A stretch of 64,000 nucleotides of DNA from Pseudomonas botevensis (GCF_019145475.1 NZ_JAHTKI010000001.1:558001-622000), one strand, 5' to 3'; positions 1 through 10,238 are shown, numbered from the stretch's first letter. The notes: a model not told the origin generated them from the letters alone. Translations and numbers: made by a program.

Positions 1-1
1 C

Positions 2-523
2 AGGCAACCGGTGGTGGTGCGCCGGGCGTTGAGCATCAATGGGCAGATTGCCGTGGGCCTGCGCGGGGTATCGCGCGAGCAGCGCCTGGCGGGGTTCATG
101 GCGATCGATTCGATTGCGCACCGGCTCAGTCCTGAGGCGCTGTGTCATGTCGACAGCGCGCGTGATCTGCCGGTCCTGCGTGCCCTCAAGCAACTGCGGC
201 CGATGCTCGATGACTGCGGTTGGGTGTGGGGTGTCAGCGGCAGTGTCGGGTTCGAGCTGGCGAGCGGGTTTGCCGCGATGCACGCGGCCAGCGATCTGGA
301 TCTGATCCTGCGCACGCCACAATGGCTGGCGCGCAATCAGGCGCGCGAGCTGGTGGCGTTTTTCGATCAGGCTGAATGCCGGGTCGACCTGCAATTGCAG
401 ACACCGTTCGGTGCGGTGGCGCTGCGTGAGTGGGCTGGCGCTTCCTCGCGGGTGCTGCTGAAAAATGCCCGGCAGGCCTGCCTGGTCAGCGATCCGTGGA
501 ATCCGCAGGAGCAGGCCGCGTGA
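2..523 (+). CDS. mdcG: Malonate decarboxylase holo-ACP synthase MdcG (5' partial)
   Basis: MdcG transfers the phosphoribosyl-dephospho-CoA prosthetic group onto the acyl-carrier subunit of malonate decarboxylase. The frame is already open at the first complete codon (RQPVVVRR...), with no upstream stop, so roughly the first 30 residues lie outside the window. The GTG at 11 is probably internal. A nucleotidyltransferase-type signature is visible in the second half: GVSGSVGFELASG followed by ASDLDLIL, whose D-x-D is the likely metal-binding pair. The stop overlaps the start of mdcH (GTGA), and the order mdcG-mdcH-madL-madM with a divergently placed LysR gene is the usual malonate-utilisation arrangement. 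Identification is secure; only the N-terminus is missing. Confidence 0.9.
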   Translation, partial: RQPVVVRRALSINGQIAVGLRGVSREQRLAGFMAIDSIAHRLSPEALCHVDSARDLPVLRALKQLRPMLDDCGWVWGVSGSVGFELASGFAAMHAASDLDLILRTPQWLARNQARELVAFFDQAECRVDLQLQTPFGAVALREWAGASSRVLLKNARQACLVSDPWNPQEQAA

Positions 524-1440
524 GCAGCCTGCTGGTGTTCCCCGGTCAGGGCGCGCAGCAGCCGGGCATGCTCCGGCGTTTGGCGCGGGAAACGCTGGTC
601 GAGGCCAGTGATGTGCTCGGTGAAGACGTCGGTTTGCTGGATTCGTCTGAAGCGTTGCGCAGCACCCGCGCCGTGCAGTTGTGTTTACTGATTGCGGGTG
701 TGGCTGCATCGCGCCAGTTGTTGCAAGACGGGGCAACCGTGGATTACGTGGCCGGCCTGTCCATCGGCGCCTATCCGGCGGCGGTAGTGGCCGGGGCTTT
801 GGGATTCGGCGATGCGCTGCATCTGGTCAGCCTGCGCGGTGAACTGATGCAGCAGGCTTGTCCACAAGGCTTCGGCATGACCGCCATCACCGGTCTGCCA
901 CTGGCGACGGTGGAAGCGTTGGTCGCGCAAGTCCACGGCAGCGAATCACCGGTTTACCTGGCGAACATCAACGCCGATAACCAGGTGGTGATCGCTGGCA
1001 GCGACCCGGCCATGCACGCGGTCGCCGAACTGGCGCGCAGTTGCGGCGCGGGGTTGGCGAAACGGTTGGCGGTGAGTGTGCCGTCCCATTGTCCGCTGCT
1101 CGATGAACCCGCGCAGGCCCTTGCCGAAGCGTTCGCCAGGGTGCCGATGCAGTCGCCGAACATCGCTTACCTGAGCGGCAGCCGCGCGCGTCCGCTGATC
1201 AAGGTCGACGCCCTGCGCGATGACCTCGCCTTCAACATGTGCCGCGTGGTGGATTGGCGCGGCACCGTGCAAAGCGCCTACGAGCGCGGCGTGCGATTAC
1301 AAATCGAACTGCCGCCCGGTGCGGTGCTGACCGGGCTGGCGCGCCGGGTGTTCGAACAGGGCACGGTCACTGCCTTCGACAGTGCCCGGCTCGACACCCT
1401 GCAAGCGCTGTTGCGTGAGGAGGATGGCCGCCGACCCTAG
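520..1440 (+). CDS. mdcH: Malonate decarboxylase epsilon subunit (malonyl transacylase)
   Basis: This 306-residue acyltransferase loads malonyl groups from malonyl-CoA onto the decarboxylase carrier protein, starting the catalytic cycle. The N-terminus carries the FabD-like FPGQGAQ loop (residues 7-13), the nucleophile elbow GLSIG with Ser81, and SVPSHCPLL with the probable catalytic His190. The GTG start at 520 overlaps the mdcG stop by four bases (GTGA), indicating translational coupling. An upstream in-frame start at 430 would add residues outside the family's normal N-terminus and was not used. Length fits MdcH rather than fatty-acid FabD, and the neighbours settle the assignment. Confidence 0.95.
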   Translation: MSSLLVFPGQGAQQPGMLRRLARETLVEASDVLGEDVGLLDSSEALRSTRAVQLCLLIAGVAASRQLLQDGATVDYVAGLSIGAYPAAVVAGALGFGDALHLVSLRGELMQQACPQGFGMTAITGLPLATVEALVAQVHGSESPVYLANINADNQVVIAGSDPAMHAVAELARSCGAGLAKRLAVSVPSHCPLLDEPAQALAEAFARVPMQSPNIAYLSGSRARPLIKVDALRDDLAFNMCRVVDWRGTVQSAYERGVRLQIELPPGAVLTGLARRVFEQGTVTAFDSARLDTLQALLREEDGRRP

Positions 1441-1504
1441 ACCGCCGACTCAAGCTTCGAACAACAAAAACAACATTCGACGATGCACTTTGAGGACTAC
1501 AACA

Positions 1505-1921
1505 ATGATTATTTACGGTGTGGCGCTGCTGGCGATCTGTACGCTGGCGGGAGTGATCATGGGTGACCTGCTTGGCGTGCTGCTGGGGGTCAAATCCAAC
1601 GTGGGCGGGGTCGGCATTGCCATGATCCTGCTGATCTGCGCGCGGTTGTGGATGCAAAAGCGCGGCGGCATGACCAAGGACTGCGAGATGGGCGTCGGCT
1701 TCTGGGGCGCCATGTACATCCCGGTGGTGGTGGCGATGGCCGCGCAACAGAACGTCGTCACCGCGCTGCACGGCGGGCCGGTGGCGGTGCTGGCGGCGAT
1801 CGGTTCGGTGCTGGTCTGCGGCTGCACCATTGCCCTGATCAGCCGGACCCACAAAGGTGAACCGTTGCCCGACGAACCGGTAGAAACCGCGCCGACCGTC
1901 GCCCCGGCAGGAGGTCGCTGA
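1505..1921 (+). CDS. madL: Malonate transporter subunit MadL
   Basis: Small membrane subunit (138 aa) of the two-component MadLM malonate:Na+ symporter. The protein is almost wholly hydrophobic, with about four membrane segments and a short hydrophilic C-terminal tail. The chosen ATG is preceded by GAGGA at a sensible distance and gives the normal MadL N-terminus (MIIYGVALLAICTLAG); the longer frame from 1382 only extends back into mdcH in another frame. madM follows one base after the stop, so the two subunits are co-translated. Imported malonate would be decarboxylated by the Mdc enzyme encoded just upstream. Confidence 0.93.
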   Translation: MIIYGVALLAICTLAGVIMGDLLGVLLGVKSNVGGVGIAMILLICARLWMQKRGGMTKDCEMGVGFWGAMYIPVVVAMAAQQNVVTALHGGPVAVLAAIGSVLVCGCTIALISRTHKGEPLPDEPVETAPTVAPAGGR

Positions 1922-1922
1922 T

Positions 1923-2687
1923 ATGTGGGATCTCATCGAAAAAGGTCTGGAACACAACGGTCTGATCACCGCTTTCGCCTTCGTCGGCGTCATCATGTGG
2001 GTCTCGGTGATTCTTTCCAGACGCCTGACGTTCGGACGGATTCACGGCTCGGCGATTGCCATCGTCATCGGTCTGGTGCTGGCCTGGGTCGGCGGCACCA
2101 TGACCGGCGGGCAGAAGGGCCTGGCGGATCTGACGTTGTTCTCCGGCATCGGCCTGATGGGCGGGGCGATGCTGCGGGATTTTGCGATCGTGGCGACCGC
2201 ATTTGAAGTGCAGGCCACCGAGGCGAAGAAGGCCGGGCTGATCGGCGTGATCGCCTTGCTGCTGGGCACGGTGCTGCCGTTCATTGTCGGCGCGTGCATG
2301 GCCTGGGCCTTCGGTTATCGCGATGCGGTGAGCATGACCACCATCGGCGCCGGTGCGGTGACCTACATCGTCGGACCGGTGACGGGCGCGGCGATTGGCG
2401 CGACTTCTGATGTGATGGCGCTGTCGATTGCCACCGGGTTGATCAAGGCGATTCTGGTGATGGTCGGCACGCCGGTGGCGGCGCGCTGGATGGGCCTGGA
2501 CAACCCACGCTCGGCGATGGTGTTCGGCGGGTTGGCCGGCACGGTCAGCGGCGTGACCGCCGGGCTGGCGGCGACGGACCGGCGGCTGGTGCCTTACGGC
2601 GCGCTGACGGCCACGTTCCATACCGGGCTTGGCTGTCTGCTTGGGCCTTCGCTGTTGTTCTTCATTGTTCGCGGGATTGTGGGCTGA
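1923..2687 (+). CDS. madM: Malonate transporter subunit MadM
   Basis: Large membrane subunit (254 aa) of the malonate importer. Several strongly hydrophobic helices alternate with glycine-rich loops such as GAGAVTYIVGPVTGAAIGA, typical of the MadM family. It starts immediately after madL and ends the operon. A GC-rich stem (CCCCAGCC...GGCTGGGG) follows 18 nt later. Its two-gene pairing with MadL and the upstream mdc genes make the substrate assignment (malonate) firm, although transport itself cannot be read from sequence. Confidence 0.93.
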   Translation: MWDLIEKGLEHNGLITAFAFVGVIMWVSVILSRRLTFGRIHGSAIAIVIGLVLAWVGGTMTGGQKGLADLTLFSGIGLMGGAMLRDFAIVATAFEVQATEAKKAGLIGVIALLLGTVLPFIVGACMAWAFGYRDAVSMTTIGAGAVTYIVGPVTGAAIGATSDVMALSIATGLIKAILVMVGTPVAARWMGLDNPRSAMVFGGLAGTVSGVTAGLAATDRRLVPYGALTATFHTGLGCLLGPSLLFFIVRGIVG

Positions 2688-2696
2688 AGATCAAAA

Positions 2697-2745
2697 GCCC
2701 CTCACCCCAGCCCTCGCCCCCTTGGGGGAGATGGCTGGGGGTAGG
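2697..2745. repeat. Palindromic CTC-type intergenic repeat / possible terminator
   Basis: Nested inverted repeats lie between the convergent madM and mdcR genes: CCCCAGCC (2705-2712) pairs with GGCTGGGG (2733-2740), and an inner CCCCC TT GGGGG lies at 2717-2728. The wording (CCCTCACCCC...GGGGGAGA) resembles the ends of the larger elements at 41998-42150 and 59888-60068, so this may be a solo or decayed copy that also terminates transcription. Confidence 0.55.
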
Positions 2746-2760
2746 CTTATCTGCTATTGA

Positions 2761-3681
2761 TCACACCGCCGACTGGCGATTGGCATACATCCGACACTCC
2801 GCCAGCAACGCCAGCAAGTTCGGATCGCGCTCCTTGGCCTTCAAAAAAACCACCCCGATGTGCTGCTGCAACCGGTACTTCTCCTGCAACGGAATCAGCT
2901 TCACCCGGTTCTCGTACACCGCCGCAATCCTCCCCGGCAGCAACGCATAACCCACCCCGGAACTGACCATGCTCAGTAGGGTGAAGATGTCGTTGACCTG
3001 CATCGCCACCTTCGGCTCGAACCCCGCCTGGCGGAACACCCGAATGCCGTCCTGATGGGTGGCGAAGCCTTGGGTGAGGGTGATGAAGGTTTCGTCGCGC
3101 ACCTCAGCCAAATCCACTTCACGACGCTGGGCAAAACGTGAATCCGCCGGGGTGGCGAGGAAGATGTCGTCGGAGAACAGCGGGATCTGCTCGCAGTCGG
3201 GGTCGTTGATGCTGTCGTCCAGCGACACCAGGATCGCGTCGACTTCCATGTTCTTCAGCTTGTACAACAGGTCGATGTTCGAGCCCAGGATCAGGTCGAT
3301 GTTGAGTTCGCTGCGGCGGATTTTCAGGCCCATGATCAGCTGCGGCACGGTCTTCACCGTCAGCGAATACAGCGAACCGAGTTTGAAGCGTTCGGCGGAG
3401 AACCCGGCGGCCTCACGGGTCAGGCGCACGCTTTCGACCACGTCCTGGATCAGCTTCTGCGCCCGTTCTTCGAGCACGTAGGCGCTTTCCAGCGGCGTCA
3501 GGTTGCGACCCTCGTGTTTGAACAGCGGGCAGCGCAGGGCGCTTTCCAGTGAGTGGATGGCGCGATGCACGCTGACGTTGCTGGTCTGCAATTCTGCGGC
3601 GGCGCGGGCGAGGTTGCCGGTGCGCATGAACGCGAGGAACACCTCGAGTTTCTTCAGGGTCAATTCTTCGTCGATCAGCAT
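2761..3681 (-). CDS. mdcR: LysR-family regulator of malonate genes
   Basis: A 306-residue LysR-type transcriptional regulator. The N-terminal winged helix-turn-helix covers about residues 8-65 (KLEVFLAFMRTGNLARAAAE, then VSVHRAIHSLESAL), followed by a linker helix and the two-lobed effector-binding domain. The ATG at 3681 gives the standard LysR N-terminus; the longer frame from 3813 overlaps the promoter of the divergent gene and was rejected. Its position, convergent with madM at the end of the malonate cluster, matches MdcR, which activates mdc genes in response to malonate in related bacteria. Effector and target are inferred from context. Confidence 0.88.
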   Translation of the reverse strand: MLIDEELTLKKLEVFLAFMRTGNLARAAAELQTSNVSVHRAIHSLESALRCPLFKHEGRNLTPLESAYVLEERAQKLIQDVVESVRLTREAAGFSAERFKLGSLYSLTVKTVPQLIMGLKIRRSELNIDLILGSNIDLLYKLKNMEVDAILVSLDDSINDPDCEQIPLFSDDIFLATPADSRFAQRREVDLAEVRDETFITLTQGFATHQDGIRVFRQAGFEPKVAMQVNDIFTLLSMVSSGVGYALLPGRIAAVYENRVKLIPLQEKYRLQQHIGVVFLKAKERDPNLLALLAECRMYANRQSAV

Positions 3682-3811
3682 GGCGCGGACTCTTTTTGGT
3701 ATCGGCCGATTGTGCCCGCCTTTTGCGCACATGTTGAACGGAAACATTGCGCTTTTACGCTCAAGGCCCGAGCCTTGCGCGTTGCGGTCATGAATGGGAG
3801 GTGGGCGACAC

Positions 3812-4429
3812 ATGTATCACGGGGAAAAACTCAACGCCTGGACGCATCTGGTCGGGGCGGTGGCGGCGTTTGTCGGCGGGATCTGGCTGGTGGTGATCGC
3901 CAGCCTCGACGGCAGTGCGTGGAAGATCGTCAGTGTGGCGATCTACGCTTTTACCTTGCTGGTGCTCTACAGCGCTTCGACCGTTTACCACAGCGTGCGC
4001 GGGCGCAAGAAAGCGATCATGAAGAAGGTCGATCACTTTTCGATCTACCTGCTGATCGCCGGCAGCTACACCCCGTTCTGCCTGGTGACGCTGCGTGGGC
4101 CGTGGGGCTGGACGCTGTTCGGGATCGTCTGGGGACTGGCGTTGATCGGCATCCTGCAAGAGATCAAGCCGCGCTCTGAAGCGCGGGTTCTGTCGATCGT
4201 GATCTACGCGGTGATGGGCTGGATCGTGCTGGTGGCGGTCAAACCGCTGATCGCCGCGCTGGGGACGGCGGGGTTTGCCTGGCTGGCGTCGGGTGGTGTG
4301 CTGTACACCGTGGGCATCATCTTCTTCGCCCTCGACCATCGCCTGCGGCATGCCCACGGGATCTGGCATCTGTTCGTGATTGCCGGGAGCCTGCTGCACT
4401 TTGTCGCGATCTGGTTTTACGTTCTGTAA
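3812..4429 (+). CDS. Hemolysin III / PAQR-family membrane protein
   Basis: A 205-residue integral membrane protein of the hemolysin III (YqfA-like, PAQR superfamily) type. Family hallmarks are visible: EKLNAWTHLVGAVAA at the N-terminus, the SASTVYHSV motif, then KKVDHFSIYLLIAGSYTPF, and a C-terminal HGIWHLFVIAGSLLHF. The conserved histidines and Asp form the metal site typical of PAQR proteins. About seven membrane helices are expected. GGGAGGTG eight bases before the ATG at 3812 decides the start over the ATG at 3794. The bacterial role is unsettled despite the name; lysis of host cells should not be assumed. Confidence 0.88.
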   Translation: MYHGEKLNAWTHLVGAVAAFVGGIWLVVIASLDGSAWKIVSVAIYAFTLLVLYSASTVYHSVRGRKKAIMKKVDHFSIYLLIAGSYTPFCLVTLRGPWGWTLFGIVWGLALIGILQEIKPRSEARVLSIVIYAVMGWIVLVAVKPLIAALGTAGFAWLASGGVLYTVGIIFFALDHRLRHAHGIWHLFVIAGSLLHFVAIWFYVL

Positions 4430-4453
4430 TCCCCGTTCCCACAGCTCTGGCGG

Positions 4454-5173
4454 TTAGAAGTCCCCCCAAAGCTGCTGGGCCACCGCCAGCGCCACCACCG
4501 GCGCGGTTTCGGTGCGTAGCACTCGTGGCCCGAGGCGGGCGGCGTGGAAACCGTTGGCCTTGGCCTGTTCGACTTCGGCGTCGGACAAACCGCCCTCCGG
4601 CCCGATCAGAAACGCCAGGGTCGCCGGTTTGGCATGGCTGACCAGCGGTTCGGCCACCGGATGCAAAACCAGTTTCAGATCCGCCTCGGTCTGCTTGAGC
4701 CAGTCGGCCAGCAGCACCGGCGGATGAATCACCGGCACCCGCGAACGACCGCATTGCTCGCAAGCGCTGATCGCCACCTGACGCCAGTGCAGCAGGCGCT
4801 TGTCGGCGCGTTCGTCCTTGAGCCGGACTTCGCAGCGTTCGCTGAAGATCGGGGTGATTTCAGTCACGCCCAGTTCGGTGGCTTTCTGGATCGCCCAGTC
4901 CATCCGCTCGCCCCGGGACAGGCCCTGGCCGAGGTGGATCTGCAACGGCGATTCGATCTGACCGGCAAATTGCTCATCGATGCGGACCACCACACGTTTC
5001 TTGCCGACTTCTGCCAATGCGCCAAGAAATTCATGGCCGGAGCCGTCGAACATCTGCACCGCATCACCCTCGACCATGCGCAGCACGCGGCTGATGTAAT
5101 GCGCCTGGGCCTCCGGCAATTCGTGTTCGCCGAGGCTCAGGGGGGCGTCGATAAAGAAGCGGGACAGTCTCAT
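4454..5173 (-). CDS. rsmE: 16S rRNA (uracil(1498)-N3)-methyltransferase RsmE
   Basis: RsmE (239 aa) methylates N3 of U1498 in 16S rRNA using S-adenosylmethionine. The N-terminal PUA-like RNA-binding domain contains the usual HYISRVLRM. The C-terminal SPOUT domain carries the knotted SAM-binding motifs LIGPEGGLSDAE and LGPRVLRTETA, both intact. It lies next to bioA on the same strand, separated by a REPIN pair, an order common in pseudomonads. The start ATG at 5173 gives the usual MRLSRFFID N-terminus. Confidence 0.95.
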   Translation of the reverse strand: MRLSRFFIDAPLSLGEHELPEAQAHYISRVLRMVEGDAVQMFDGSGHEFLGALAEVGKKRVVVRIDEQFAGQIESPLQIHLGQGLSRGERMDWAIQKATELGVTEITPIFSERCEVRLKDERADKRLLHWRQVAISACEQCGRSRVPVIHPPVLLADWLKQTEADLKLVLHPVAEPLVSHAKPATLAFLIGPEGGLSDAEVEQAKANGFHAARLGPRVLRTETAPVVALAVAQQLWGDF

Positions 5174-5221
5174 TTCGGATCTCTGTGAAAAAGCGAATCA
5201 GTTGAATCGGTGTCGGCCTCA

Positions 5222-5285
5222 TTCGCGGGCAAGCCCGCTCCCACAAGGAAAAGCATTCCCATGTGGGAGCGGGCTTGCCCGCGAA
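5222..5285. repeat. REPIN: inverted pair of REP sequences
   Basis: Two REP units form a perfect 24-bp inverted repeat (5222-5245 and 5262-5285), reading TTCGCGGGCAAGCCCGCTCC and its complement, around a 16-nt spacer. It lies between bioA and rsmE on the minus strand. Such doublets are non-autonomous elements thought to be mobilised by RAYT transposases; no RAYT gene is in this window. In RNA it would form a strong hairpin. Confidence 0.9.
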
Positions 5286-5290
5286 CGGAC

Positions 5291-6697
<1,407 letters not shown>

Positions 6698-6919
6698 TTA
6701 CAGTCTCCTCGAGGCGGCTCGCGTCGGGCGCGGGCAAACAATCGCGCAAGCCTATGCAATGCGTCGGCCGGGGACAACCCATTGTGTCGATTGAGCTACT
6801 TTCCATAGGTCGATAGACGTCGCTGGCGGCGTTTTGATGGCTGACGTATTCTTCGCGGTTCTTTGGGTCGACTGGCCCGCAAAACTGCTTTTTTCCCGTG
6901 TATTTCCGGAGTTCGCTGA

Positions 6920-8710
6920 ATGTCTGTCGGTTGGCTGCGCGCCTGTGCGCTGGTGGTGTTGGGGCTGTTCAGCGTTACGGCGCTGGCCAAGGATAAAACC
7001 GCGATCGTGATCGGCGGCGGCCTGTCGGGCCTGACGGCGGCTTACGAGCTGCAGAACAAGGGCTGGCAGGTGACCTTGCTGGAAGCCAAGCCGAGCCTGG
7101 GCGGTCGTTCCGGCATGGCCACCAGCGAGTGGATCGGCAACGACAAGACCCAGCCGGTGCTGAACAAATACGTCTCGACGTTCAAGCTGAGCACCACGCC
7201 GGCGCCTGAGTTCGTGCGAACGCCGGGTTACCTGATCGATGGCGATTACTTCTCCGCCGCCGATCTGGCGACCAAGCAGCCGGCCACCTCCGAGGCGCTG
7301 AAACGCTACGAGAAAACCCTCGACGACCTGGCGCGTTCGATCGACGACCCGCAGAACCCGGCGTCCACCAACACCCTGCACGCGCTGGATCAGATCAACG
7401 TGTCGAGCTGGCTCGACAAGCAGAACCTGCCGGCCACCGCGCGCCAGTTGATCAACCAGCAGATCCGCACCCGCTACGACGAGCCGTCGCGCCTGTCGCT
7501 GCTGTACTTCGCGCAGCAGAGCCGGGTTTACCGTGGCGTGTCCGACCGCGACCTGCGGGCTTCGCGCCTGGTCGGCGGCAGCGCGGTGCTGGCCCAGGCC
7601 TTCGTCAAGCAGATCAAGACCATCAAGACCAGCTCGCCGGTTTCCGCCATCACCCAGGACAAGGACGGCGTGACCGTCAAGGTCGGCGGCGTGGGTTACC
7701 AGGCCGATTACGTGGTGCTGGCCGTGCCGCTGCGTGCGCTGAACAATATTCAGATGATCCCGGCACTGGACGCTCAGCACCTGGCTGCGATCAAGGGCAC
7801 CAACTACGGCTGGCGCGACCAGATCATGTTGAAGTTCAAGACACCGGTCTGGGAAAGCAAGGCGCGGATGTCCGGCGAGATCTTCAGCAACACCGGCCTT
7901 GGCATGTTGTGGATCGAACCGGCGCTCAAGGGCGGCGCCAACGTGGTGATCAACCTGTCCGGCGATAACGCGCGAGTGATGCAGGCCTTCGGCGACAAGC
8001 AGATGGCCGATCAGGTACTGATTCGTCTGCACACCTTCTATCCACAGGCCCGTGGCTCGTTCACCGGTTATGAAATCCGTCGCTACAGCACCGACCCGTC
8101 CACGGGCGGTTCCTACCTGGCGTTCGGTCCTGGCCAGATCAGCAAATACTGGCGCCTGTGGGAGCGTCCGTTGCAGCGTGTAGCGTTTGCCGGCGAACAC
8201 ACCGACACCCTGTATCCGGGCACCCTGGAAGGTGCGCTGCGCACTGGTCAGCGCGCGGCCGGTCAGGTTGAGGACCTGGCGGCCGGCAAGTCGTTCGAGC
8301 CGGTCAAGGTCGGCCCGACAGCCGCGGCTGCCGCTGTGGCAGCAGGTGCGGCCGGTGGTGCGGTGGCGGCGAAGAAGGGCAACTTCTTCAGCAACCTGTT
8401 CGGTGGTTCGGACGACGACAAGAAGCCAGAGCCGGCCAAGGCCCCGGCGCCGGCGCCAGCTCCGGTTGCGCCAGCGCCAGCGCCTGCACCGACGCCGGCC
8501 CCAGCACCCGCCCCGGTGGAAGCGCCGAAGCCAGCCGCTCCGGTAAAAGCCGAACCGGCGAAAAAGGCCCCGGCCAAATCGACGGCGAAGAAGCCTGCAG
8601 CCAAGTCCGACGCGAAAAAAGCTCCGGCCAAGGCCCCGGCGAAAAAGGCCGAGCCAGCCAAGAAGCCAGCGGCAAAATCGGCGGCAAGCACCGAGACCAA
8701 GGCGCAGTAA
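6920..8710 (+). CDS. Exported FAD-dependent amine oxidase with Lys/Ala/Pro-rich tail
   Basis: A 596-residue flavoprotein of the amine oxidase superfamily. Residues 1-23 form a signal peptide (cleavage near ALA/KD). The dinucleotide-binding motif IGGGLSGLTAAYE (31-43) and the GGRSG arm bind FAD, and the C-terminal flavin motif appears as FAGEHTDTLYPGTLEGALRTG. After about residue 460 the protein changes character: an Ala/Gly-rich stretch, NLFGGSDDDKK, a (PA)n segment, and a histone H1/AlgP-like run of KKAPAK/KKPAAK repeats to the C-terminus. The substrate is unknown; a polyamine or other amine is only a guess. A rho-independent terminator follows. Confidence 0.85.
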   Translation: MSVGWLRACALVVLGLFSVTALAKDKTAIVIGGGLSGLTAAYELQNKGWQVTLLEAKPSLGGRSGMATSEWIGNDKTQPVLNKYVSTFKLSTTPAPEFVRTPGYLIDGDYFSAADLATKQPATSEALKRYEKTLDDLARSIDDPQNPASTNTLHALDQINVSSWLDKQNLPATARQLINQQIRTRYDEPSRLSLLYFAQQSRVYRGVSDRDLRASRLVGGSAVLAQAFVKQIKTIKTSSPVSAITQDKDGVTVKVGGVGYQADYVVLAVPLRALNNIQMIPALDAQHLAAIKGTNYGWRDQIMLKFKTPVWESKARMSGEIFSNTGLGMLWIEPALKGGANVVINLSGDNARVMQAFGDKQMADQVLIRLHTFYPQARGSFTGYEIRRYSTDPSTGGSYLAFGPGQISKYWRLWERPLQRVAFAGEHTDTLYPGTLEGALRTGQRAAGQVEDLAAGKSFEPVKVGPTAAAAAVAAGAAGGAVAAKKGNFFSNLFGGSDDDKKPEPAKAPAPAPAPVAPAPAPAPTPAPAPAPVEAPKPAAPVKAEPAKKAPAKSTAKKPAAKSDAKKAPAKAPAKKAEPAKKPAAKSAASTETKAQ

Positions 8711-8726
8711 GCCTTGCGGTAAACAG

Positions 8727-8758
8727 AAAAGCGCGGCTCTGAGGCCGCGCTTTTTTTT
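8727..8758 (+). terminator. Rho-independent terminator after the amine oxidase
   Basis: Stem GCGCGGC (8731-8737) pairs with GCCGCGC (8744-8750) across a short loop and is followed by eight T residues. It starts 20 nt after the amine oxidase stop codon. Confidence 0.92.
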
Positions 8759-9044
8759 GCCTGCAAGATCATCTCGCGAAAATCTGCTCACACTTTTGAC
8801 CAAGTCATGCCGGTGAGTACGGTATGCCGTGGAATACGGCTTGCCCGCAAAGAGGGCGGATCAGGCAAAGAAAATCTGCGATCTACGCACTAATCTCTCG
8901 CCACGCGTTGGCCTTTAATCTTTCCTTAACTCACCACTTACAGACTCTTGATCGTATTTCTCGATATTTCAAAGCGAAATTTTCCGCTTTAATTCGATAG
9001 ATAACTCGCTAGTCTTGGTTCGCAGTTCTCACAGGATTTGGGCA
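8759..9044. other. Intergenic region upstream of cytochrome b561 gene
   Basis: About 290 nt without a credible gene. The proximal part holds a degenerate REP-like stretch (TTGCCCGCAAAGAGGGCGG). The part nearest the next gene is AT-richer and probably carries its promoter, but no confident -35/-10 pair can be named. Confidence 0.5.
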
Positions 9045-9596
9045 ATGCAGCTACGTAACTCTTCTTCGCGCTACGGTTGGGTCAGCATCTTTATGCACTG
9101 GGGTGTGGCGCTGGCGGTCTTCGGACTGTTCGCGCTCGGCCTGTGGATGGTAGGGCTGGATTACTACAGCACCTGGCGCAAAGACGCGCCGGATCTGCAC
9201 AAGAGCATCGGTCTGGTGCTGCTGGGCGTGATGCTGTTACGGGTGCTGTGGCGCTTTGTCAGCCCGCCGCCATCGACGCTGGATAGCTACAGCCGCATGA
9301 CGCGCATCGGTGCAAAGTTCGGCCACGCGTTTCTGTATTTCGGTCTGTTCGCTGTGATGCTTGCCGGTTACCTGATTTCCACCGCAGACGGTGTCGGGAT
9401 TCCGGTGTTTGGCCTGTTTGAAGTCCCTGCATTGATTTCCGGACTACCGGATCAGGCAGATACCGCTGGGGTGATTCATCTGTACCTGGCCTGGGCGCTG
9501 GTAATTTTTTCCGGCCTCCATGCGTTGGCAGCATTGAAGCACCACTTTATTGATCGTGATGCGACCCTGACTCGAATGCTCGGCCGCAAAGCCTGA
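9045..9596 (+). CDS. Cytochrome b561 family protein
   Basis: A 183-residue di-haem membrane cytochrome of the CybB/YceJ type with four transmembrane helices. Haem-ligand histidines sit in the expected places: [12 protein letters not shown] in helix 1, [11 protein letters not shown] in helix 2, and [24 protein letters not shown] in the last helix. The ATG at 9045 gives the standard start ([14 protein letters not shown]); an upstream frame start lacks support. The yceI gene follows 32 nt later, and the YceJ-YceI pairing is a known conserved unit, suggesting the cytochrome exchanges electrons with quinone for a periplasmic partner. That coupling is inference. Confidence 0.9.
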   Translation: MQLRNSSSRYGWVSIFMHWGVALAVFGLFALGLWMVGLDYYSTWRKDAPDLHKSIGLVLLGVMLLRVLWRFVSPPPSTLDSYSRMTRIGAKFGHAFLYFGLFAVMLAGYLISTADGVGIPVFGLFEVPALISGLPDQADTAGVIHLYLAWALVIFSGLHALAALKHHFIDRDATLTRMLGRKA

Positions 9597-9628
9597 TGTT
9601 CAACCTCGACTCCAAAGGAAAAGAAAGC

Positions 9629-10222
9629 ATGTTGAAAAAGACTCTGGCCGCTCTGGCAATCGGCTCCGCCGTACTGTCCGCCAACGTAATGGCCGCCGAT
9701 TACACCGTTGACAAGGAAGGCCAGCACGCCTTTGTCGACTTCAAGATCAGCCACCTGGGCTACAGCTACATCACCGGTACTTTCAAGGACATCGACGGCA
9801 AGTTCAGCTTCGACGCCGCCAAGCCTGAAGACAGCAAGATCGAATTCAACGTGCGCACCGCCAGCGTGTTCACCAACCACGCCGAGCGCGACAAGCACAT
9901 CGCCAGCAAAGACTTCCTGGACGTGGGCAAATTCGCTGACGCCAAGTTCGTCTCCACCAGCGTCAAATCCACCGGCAAGAACGCCGCCGGCAAAGACACT
10001 GCCGACGTGACCGGCGACCTGACCCTGCACGGCGTGACCAAGCCGATCGTGGTCAAGGCTGTGTTCCTGGGCGAAGGCAAGGATCCATGGGGCGGCTACC
10101 GTGCCGGCTTCGAAGGCACCACCAGCGTCAATCGCCAGGATTTCGGCAAGATGATGGATCTGGGCCCGGCGTCGAACAACGTCGACCTGTACATCTCGTT
10201 CGAAGGTGTGAAAGCGAAGTAA
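9629..10222 (+). CDS. YceI family periplasmic protein
   Basis: A 197-residue periplasmic protein of the YceI lipocalin-like family, which bind polyisoprenoid or other lipids in a beta-barrel. A clear signal peptide ([20 protein letters not shown], then MA/AD) covers residues 1-22. The mature part shows family motifs: [49 protein letters not shown] and [13 protein letters not shown]. The ATG at 9629 is preceded by AAGGAA; the ATG at 9596 overlapping the previous stop would put extra residues before the signal peptide. It is cotranscribed with the b561 gene and followed by a strong terminator. Confidence 0.93.
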   Translation: MLKKTLAALAIGSAVLSANVMAADYTVDKEGQHAFVDFKISHLGYSYITGTFKDIDGKFSFDAAKPEDSKIEFNVRTASVFTNHAERDKHIASKDFLDVGKFADAKFVSTSVKSTGKNAAGKDTADVTGDLTLHGVTKPIVVKAVFLGEGKDPWGGYRAGFEGTTSVNRQDFGKMMDLGPASNNVDLYISFEGVKAK

Positions 10223-10238
10223 TTTTCGCCCGACACAC

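Noticed and set aside
6752..8803. 683-residue minus-strand frame
   Set aside because: Antisense to the amine oxidase; its low-complexity Arg/Gly/Leu part mirrors the Lys/Ala/Pro tail.
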